From Deinococcus terrestris (GTDB taxonomy: Bacteria > Deinococcota > Deinococci > Deinococcales > Deinococcaceae): a stretch of 64,000 nucleotides of DNA. The stretch's first letter is position 1, and each line of letters begins with the position of its first letter. Both the position numbers and the translations under genes were made by a program. A model generated the notes under the pieces. It saw only the letters and a program-made list of their open reading frames with translations. It ran no database searches and was not told the DNA's origin. Of this stretch, positions 59,098 to 64,000 are shown piece by piece. The stretch lies in the NCBI RefSeq assembly GCF_009377345.1, contig NZ_WBSL01000005.1, forward strand, positions 1 to 64,000, given 5' to 3'.

Positions 59098-60792
59098 TCA
59101 GAACAGTCCCACGACCTCGCCGTTCTCGTCGAGGTCCACCCGCTCGGCGGCGGGGTGGGCGGGCAGGCCGGGCATGGTCCGCATCTCGCCGGAGATCGCG
59201 TACACGTAACCGGCGCCCGCCGCCAGCCGCACCTCGCGCACGGGGAGACGCCAGCCGTGCGGCACCCCGCGCTGCCGGGGGTCGGCGGAGAGGCTGAGGT
59301 GCGTCTTGGCGATCACGACCGGCAACTGGCCGTACCCCAGCGCCTCAAAGCGCCGCAGGTCGCGCAGGGCCGGGGCACTCACGTCCAGGCCGTCCGCCCC
59401 GTACACGCGGGTGGCGACCGCCCCCAGCTTGGCGAGCAGCGGGTCGGAGAGGTCGTAGGTGAAGTGGAAGTCGCCCCCCTCGTGGGCGGCTTCCTCCACC
59501 GCCTGCGCCAGGTCCAGCGCCCCCTCGCCCCCCCGCGCGACCCCGTGGGACACGGCCACCCGCGCTCCCGCCTCCCGCGCCGCCCGCACGATGGCCTCGT
59601 GTTCGCTGGGATGGTCGCCGGGAAAGGCGTTGACCGCCACCACCACCGGCACCCCGAAGCCGCGCACGATGCCGATGTGACGGCGCAGGTTGCCCAGCCC
59701 GGCCTCCACGTCGGCCGGGTTCTCCTCCAGCAGCGCGGGGGGCAGCGGGCGGCCCGGCGTGATGCGGTAGTGCCCGGAATGGACCTTGAGCGCCCGCACG
59801 GTCGCCACGACCACCGCCGCGTCGGGCGTCAGGCCCGAGACGCGGCACTTCACGTTGAAGAACCGCTCGGCCCCCAGGTCGGCCCCGAAGCCCGCCTCGG
59901 TGACGAGGTAATCGGCCCCGTGCAGCCCGAGCTGGCAGGCGAGCACGCTGGAACTCCCGGTGGCGATGTTGCCGAAGGGGCCGGTATGCACCAGCGCGGG
60001 CGTGCCCTCCGAGGTCTGGAGGAGGTTGGGCGCGAGCGCGTCGCGCAGCAGGGCGGCCATCGCGCCCGCCGCGCCGAGCTGCTCGGCGGTCACCGGCTGG
60101 TCGTCCCGCGTGTAGCCCACCACCAGCCGCCCCAGCCGCGCCCGCAGGTCCCGCAGCGAGGTGGAAAGCGAGAGCAGCACCATCACCTCGCTCGCCGCCG
60201 TGATGTCGAAGCCGCCCTGCCGGGGCACCCCGTCCTGCGCGTCGCCCAGGCCCAGCACCACGTTCCTGAGCGCCCGGTCGTTCACGTCCAGCACCCGCCG
60301 CCACGCCACCCGCGCGGGGTCCAGGCCCAGCGGGTTGCCCTGGTGCAGGTGGTTGTCCACCATCGCCGCGAGCAGGTTGTGCGCCGCCGTCACCGCGTGG
60401 AAGTCCCCGGTGAGGTGCAGGTTGAGCCGTTCCATCGGCAGCACCTGGCTGTGCCCGGCCCCCGCCGCGCCCCCCTTGATCCCGAAGGTCGGCCCCAGGC
60501 TGGGTTGCCGCAGCGCCACGACCGCCCGGCGGCCCCTGCGGGCCAGCCCCTGCACCAGCCCCACCGCCGTGGCCGTCTTGCCCTCCCCCAGCGGAGTGGG
60601 CGTGACCGCCGTGACGACCACGTACTTGCCGGGAGGCCGCTCGCGCAGCCGCTCCAGGGCCGGGAGGCGCACCTTCGCCACGTCCCGCCCGTAGGGGTCG
60701 AGGTCGTCTGGGACGAGGCCCATCTCCGCCGCCACGTCCGCGAGGGGCCGCAGGGCCACCCGCCGGGCCAGCTCCAGATCGCTGGGAGTCAT
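59098..60792 (-). CDS. fhs: Formate-tetrahydrofolate ligase
   Basis: 564 residues, full length. ATP site TAVTPTPLGEGKTATAVGLV near residue 65; VALRQPSLGPTFGIKGGAAG with GHSQVLPMERLNLHLTGDFH; and FNVKCRVSGLTPDAAVVVAT. It activates formate as 10-formyl-THF for one-carbon metabolism. The ATG at 60792 has a TAGGCT box 5 nt upstream. A long antisense or upstream extension beyond this start overlaps the PIG-L gene and is not real. Confidence 0.95.
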   Translation of the reverse strand: MTPSDLELARRVALRPLADVAAEMGLVPDDLDPYGRDVAKVRLPALERLRERPPGKYVVVTAVTPTPLGEGKTATAVGLVQGLARRGRRAVVALRQPSLGPTFGIKGGAAGAGHSQVLPMERLNLHLTGDFHAVTAAHNLLAAMVDNHLHQGNPLGLDPARVAWRRVLDVNDRALRNVVLGLGDAQDGVPRQGGFDITAASEVMVLLSLSTSLRDLRARLGRLVVGYTRDDQPVTAEQLGAAGAMAALLRDALAPNLLQTSEGTPALVHTGPFGNIATGSSSVLACQLGLHGADYLVTEAGFGADLGAERFFNVKCRVSGLTPDAAVVVATVRALKVHSGHYRITPGRPLPPALLEENPADVEAGLGNLRRHIGIVRGFGVPVVVAVNAFPGDHPSEHEAIVRAAREAGARVAVSHGVARGGEGALDLAQAVEEAAHEGGDFHFTYDLSDPLLAKLGAVATRVYGADGLDVSAPALRDLRRFEALGYGQLPVVIAKTHLSLSADPRQRGVPHGWRLPVREVRLAAGAGYVYAISGEMRTMPGLPAHPAAERVDLDENGEVVGLF

Positions 60793-60888
60793 GCCGCAGC
60801 CTAGGACCGCGCTCCGGGCGGGGGCCAGAGCCGGATGCCCTCCCCCGCCGGGGGCACCGGGGCCGCGCCCTGCCCTATCCTGACCCGC

Positions 60889-61644
<756 letters not shown>

Positions 61645-61704
61645 ACCTGAACTGGGGGCGCGGGACGTGCGGCGCGGCGGCCCGCGCTACAGTGACCCCC
61701 GATT

Positions 61705-62259
61705 ATGGCCGAGGACATCCACATCAGGCAGAGCATCGTGGTCAGGGCGCGTCCGGACGTGCTGTACCGCCTCGCGCTGGAGCCCCGGCGCCGCGTCCGG
61801 TGGGACCCCAACCTCGCGCGGGCCGAGTACGAGGGCGGCGAGAGCACCCGGCTCGGCAACAACGTCCGGGTGCGCTTCAAGTTCTCGCGGCGGCTGTTCG
61901 GCCTGAGCTTCACGGCCAAGTACGGCCAGCTTCAGGCTCCGCTGCGCGGCGGCTGGGAGAGCGTGCGGCACGTCGGCCCCTTCGAGCGGCTGACGCAGAG
62001 CTGGACCTTCAAGGCGATGCCCGGCGGCACCGAAGTCACCCTGGGCATGAACGGCAAGATTCGCTACCGCTGGGTCCAGAAACCCGTCGAGCGGCTGATG
62101 CACAACCTCGTCATCAGCACCCTGACGGCGCTCCAGCGGCAGGTGGACGCCCCCGGCGCCCAACTCATGGAGGATATGGGCCGCGAGATGCAGCGCAAGC
62201 AAAAAGAGGAGCAGAAGGCCGCGAAGGAGGCCGCCAAAGCCGCGCGGCGGCGCAAGTAG
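61705..62259 (+). CDS. SRPBCC (START-like) family protein
   Basis: 184 residues. The N-terminal 140 show the SRPBCC pattern: IRQSIVVRARPDVLYRLALE, PRRRVRWDPNLARAEYEGGE, and FERLTQSWTFKAMPGGTEVT with a C-terminal helix. The tail (160-184) is a Lys/Ala-rich charged helix, MQRKQKEEQKAAKEAAKAAR. Such folds bind hydrophobic ligands or act as aromatase/cyclase-like proteins. Substrate unknown. The next small gene starts 13 nt after its stop. Confidence 0.82.
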   Translation: MAEDIHIRQSIVVRARPDVLYRLALEPRRRVRWDPNLARAEYEGGESTRLGNNVRVRFKFSRRLFGLSFTAKYGQLQAPLRGGWESVRHVGPFERLTQSWTFKAMPGGTEVTLGMNGKIRYRWVQKPVERLMHNLVISTLTALQRQVDAPGAQLMEDMGREMQRKQKEEQKAAKEAAKAARRRK

Positions 62260-62271
62260 GAGGCGGCGGGG

Positions 62272-62538
62272 GTGGGCATGGACCTCTGGGACCTGCGGGA
62301 CAGGACCGTCTTCCGGGACCCGGAGTTGCGGCTCACGCTGGGGCGGCACCCGGAAACGGGCCAGCCTTACGTGCTGTTCATGGTGCAAAACGGGTTCATG
62401 GAATACCCGGCCCGGCTGCCCCTCAGCGAGGAGGACTTCCGGCGGTTTCTGGCCGACCCCTTCCTGACCCTGCCCCTCACCGACCGCTATCAGGGGCTGG
62501 ACTGCGGGGAGGTCCGGGCGGCGGGAGCGGAGTGCTGA
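62272..62538 (+). CDS. Small conserved hypothetical protein
   Basis: 88 residues. GGAGG at 62259-62263 overlaps the end of the preceding gene and is well spaced for the GTG at 62272; an ATG at 62278 is also possible. The protein contains DLWDLRDRTVFRDPELRLTL and FRRFLADPFLTLPLTDRYQG. No domain recognised. It is probably cotranscribed with the SRPBCC gene. Confidence 0.65.
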   Translation: MGMDLWDLRDRTVFRDPELRLTLGRHPETGQPYVLFMVQNGFMEYPARLPLSEEDFRRFLADPFLTLPLTDRYQGLDCGEVRAAGAEC

Positions 62539-62554
62539 GGCTGCCCGTGCCGCC

Positions 62555-63667
62555 TCACTTCCCCGGCACCGCCACCACCCGCGACCCCTCCTCCTGGCCC
62601 AGCAGCAAGCGGTCCGGGCCGAGCCACTGCACGGTGTCGGGCACGTCGTAGCGCTGCCACCAGACCACCCGGCTCTGCGGGCCGTCCGGGGCCGCGCGGG
62701 TCACCACCACACATTCGCTGCGCCAGCCGCCGCACCCGTGAAAAGCGGCGGAGGCCAGCGCCGTCCCCGCCGGGTTCCAGGCGAGCGCCCGCACCAGTCC
62801 CCGGTGGGGCCGGGTTCGCCAGACTTGCCGCCCGGTCGCCACGTCCCAGACGGTCAGGGTTCCCTCCCTCCATCCGGCAGCCAACCGCGTCCCGTCTGGC
62901 GTGAGGCCGAGGCTGTAGGGGCCTTCCTCGCCGCCGAAGCGGAAGCGTTCGGGGCGGGGCTGGCGCGTCCGCAGGTCGTAGAGGGCGACCTCGCCGCGCC
63001 GGGGGCTGTAGGCGAGCGTCCTTCCAGCGGCGTCCACGCTGCCCCCCGCCTCCCACCAGCATTCGAAGGGCACCCGCCACACCACCGCCCCGTCCGACCA
63101 GCGCCGCAGGGTGAGGCGGACCGGCAGGTCGCGCCCCGGTCCTGCCGCATCGGTCAGGAGCAGGCCCTGCGGCAGGGCGGCGAACACGCACGGCTGGTAT
63201 TCAAAGGAGCGCCACTCGCCCTGCACCTGTCCCCCGGCCGCGTCCAGCGCAGTGACCCGGCCCTCGGTGTCGTGAATCCAGACCGTGCGGCTGTCGGGGG
63301 ACCAGACCAAGGCGTTCACGCTGCGGAAGTCCTCGGTGGGCAGGTCGGTGGTCCAGCGCCGCTCCATCGTGGCGGCCTCCCACAGGGCCACCCGCGCGGT
63401 GAAGCTCTCGCCGTCCTCGCGGGTGCCGCCAATCGCCACCCAGCGGCCGTCGGGGGACTGCGCGGCGTGGTCCAGGCCCTCGTAGAGGCCGCCGCCCCGC
63501 AGATAGACGGGCAGCCCGGTTTCCTGCGCCCGCCACGTCTGCACGGGCCGGGACTCCCACACGGCGCGGGCGATCCCGAACAGGTTGAAGATCAGCAGAG
63601 GAGTCAGCAACACCATCAGCACGCGCTGAAGCCGGGTAGGGCGGGGGCGGCCGGGCGCGGGGGTCAT
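62555..63667 (-). CDS. WD-like beta-propeller protein with membrane anchor
   Basis: 370 residues. An N-terminal signal anchor (VLMVLLTPLLIFNLFGIARA) is followed by WD40/YncE-like blades: AAQSPDGRWVAIGGTREDGE, NALVWSPDSRTVWIHDTEGR, TPDGTRLAAGWREGTLTVWD and LAWNPAGTALASAAFHGCGG, each with the SPDG..-type turn. It should be exposed outside the membrane. Role unknown. TACAGT lies 6 nt before the ATG at 63667 (minus strand), so a leaderless mRNA is likely. Confidence 0.8.
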   Translation of the reverse strand: MTPAPGRPRPTRLQRVLMVLLTPLLIFNLFGIARAVWESRPVQTWRAQETGLPVYLRGGGLYEGLDHAAQSPDGRWVAIGGTREDGESFTARVALWEAATMERRWTTDLPTEDFRSVNALVWSPDSRTVWIHDTEGRVTALDAAGGQVQGEWRSFEYQPCVFAALPQGLLLTDAAGPGRDLPVRLTLRRWSDGAVVWRVPFECWWEAGGSVDAAGRTLAYSPRRGEVALYDLRTRQPRPERFRFGGEEGPYSLGLTPDGTRLAAGWREGTLTVWDVATGRQVWRTRPHRGLVRALAWNPAGTALASAAFHGCGGWRSECVVVTRAAPDGPQSRVVWWQRYDVPDTVQWLGPDRLLLGQEEGSRVVAVPGK

Positions 63668-63849
63668 GCTCCGACTGTAGCCCTCCGGCTGGGGAAGTCG
63701 GGGCGCACTTACGCCCGCCCTTGAGCCAGCCCTGAGACAACGCCCCCGGCGCCGCCGCCCCGCGAGGCCCGCGCGTATGATGCCCCCTAGATGAGCCGGG
63801 GGGGCAGGAGGCCGCTTCCGCACCTCCTCCCCCGCGCCGGGAGGCTGCT

Positions 63850-64000
63850 ATGAAACTCGGAATGATTGGGTTGGGCAAGATGGGCGGGAACATGGTGCTG
63901 CGCCTCGTGCAGGGCGGCTGCGAGGTCGTGGGCTACGACCGCAGCGAGGAAAGCGTCGCCCTGATCGAGCAGGGCGGGGCACAGGGAGCCCGCACGATGG
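63850..64000 (+). CDS. gnd: 6-phosphogluconate dehydrogenase, N-terminal part only
   Basis: The first 50 codons are present; the gene runs off the right edge. The start KLGMIGLGKMGGNMVLRLVQ is the NAD(P)-binding GxGxMG motif of 6-phosphogluconate dehydrogenase (YqeC-like decarboxylating group), followed by CEVVGYDRSEESVALIEQGG. GGGAGG lies about 7 nt upstream of the ATG. It would oxidise 6-phosphogluconate to ribulose-5-phosphate. Other beta-hydroxyacid dehydrogenases share this start, so the call is likely, not certain. Confidence 0.8.
   Translation, partial: MKLGMIGLGKMGGNMVLRLVQGGCEVVGYDRSEESVALIEQGGAQGARTM

Overview
The window reads as chromosomal DNA of a Deinococcus species. The evidence is high GC content with strong third-position bias, a 23S rRNA 5' end of Deinococcus type, the gene repertoire (Thermus/Deinococcus-style paa cluster, split TatA/TatA-TatC, PASTA and DUF937 envelope proteins, thi transport operon, ADP-ribosylglycohydrolase), and many genes whose start codon lies 5-8 nt after a TANNNT -10 box. 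That last feature is the leaderless-mRNA layout known from Deinococcus deserti. The genus is an inference; the species cannot be told.

Layout. 1-222: the first 63 nt of a 23S rRNA gene on the minus strand with its own consensus promoter. 316-3690: a lipoprotein glycosidase-like gene and a large DUF937/Ig-repeat envelope protein, convergent. 3858-8860: a minus-strand phenylacetate operon paaABCD-paaZ, preceded by a perfect PaaR operator consensus. 8967-10597: a fused MntA-HepT gene divergent from acpS, then a Nudix gene. 10633-15977: a TPP riboswitch with terminator, then thiB-thiP-mazE-mazF-thiQ-thiN, a thiamine uptake and pyrophosphorylation operon with a toxin-antitoxin pair embedded in it. 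15956-18989: polar amino-acid ABC permease and binding protein, and an exported alpha/beta-hydrolase lipoprotein. 19164-24147: hemL, a CoA-binding protein, moeA, and a tandem-duplicated SlyD/FKBP gene. 24226-28065: a three-subunit molybdenum hydroxylase (coxSLM-like, form II). 28408-30803: type II NADH dehydrogenase and two poorly known genes.

30877-34607: a palindrome-ended repeat and a valine T-box leader, controlling a Nudix gene and valS. 34673-35635: an AT-rich, foreign-looking DUF4062 gene wedged between valS and an AAA-type kinase. 35640-42657: Nif3-like protein, cysteine desulfurase, PASTA protein, AzlCD exporter, and small proteins. 42741-44284: ADP-ribosylglycohydrolase overlapping a nucleotidyltransferase-like gene. 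44300-44775: second copy of a dispersed intergenic repeat also found inside the thi operon. 44780-50234: two small proteins, FAD monooxygenase, SDR, Tat-exported ferritin-like protein, and an ECF sigma/anti-sigma pair. 50272-52805: divergent tatA genes, tatC, lgt. 52956-56811: coiled-coil membrane protein, glmU, a 43-residue membrane protein with its own terminator, and an MFS transporter. 56924-64000: GNAT, HD-domain protein coupled to rnhA, DUF4870, formate-THF ligase, PIG-L deacetylase, SRPBCC protein, WD-like beta propeller, and the start of a 6-phosphogluconate dehydrogenase gene.

How parts fit together. Three RNA-based or metabolite-based switches were recognised: a TPP riboswitch on thi, a tRNA-Val T-box on nudix-valS, and a PaaR operator on paa. 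Coupling by 4-nt ATGA/GTGA overlaps is the rule inside operons. Repeats are concentrated in intergenic gaps and in places reach into the 3' ends of genes. The most unusual items are the MntA-HepT fusion, the mazEF pair locked by overlaps into the thiamine operon, the slyD tandem fusion whose linker is a translated former 5'UTR, a shared C-terminal GQAAD(D) tail on three unrelated oxygenase/oxidoreductase proteins, and the AT-rich DUF4062 gene.
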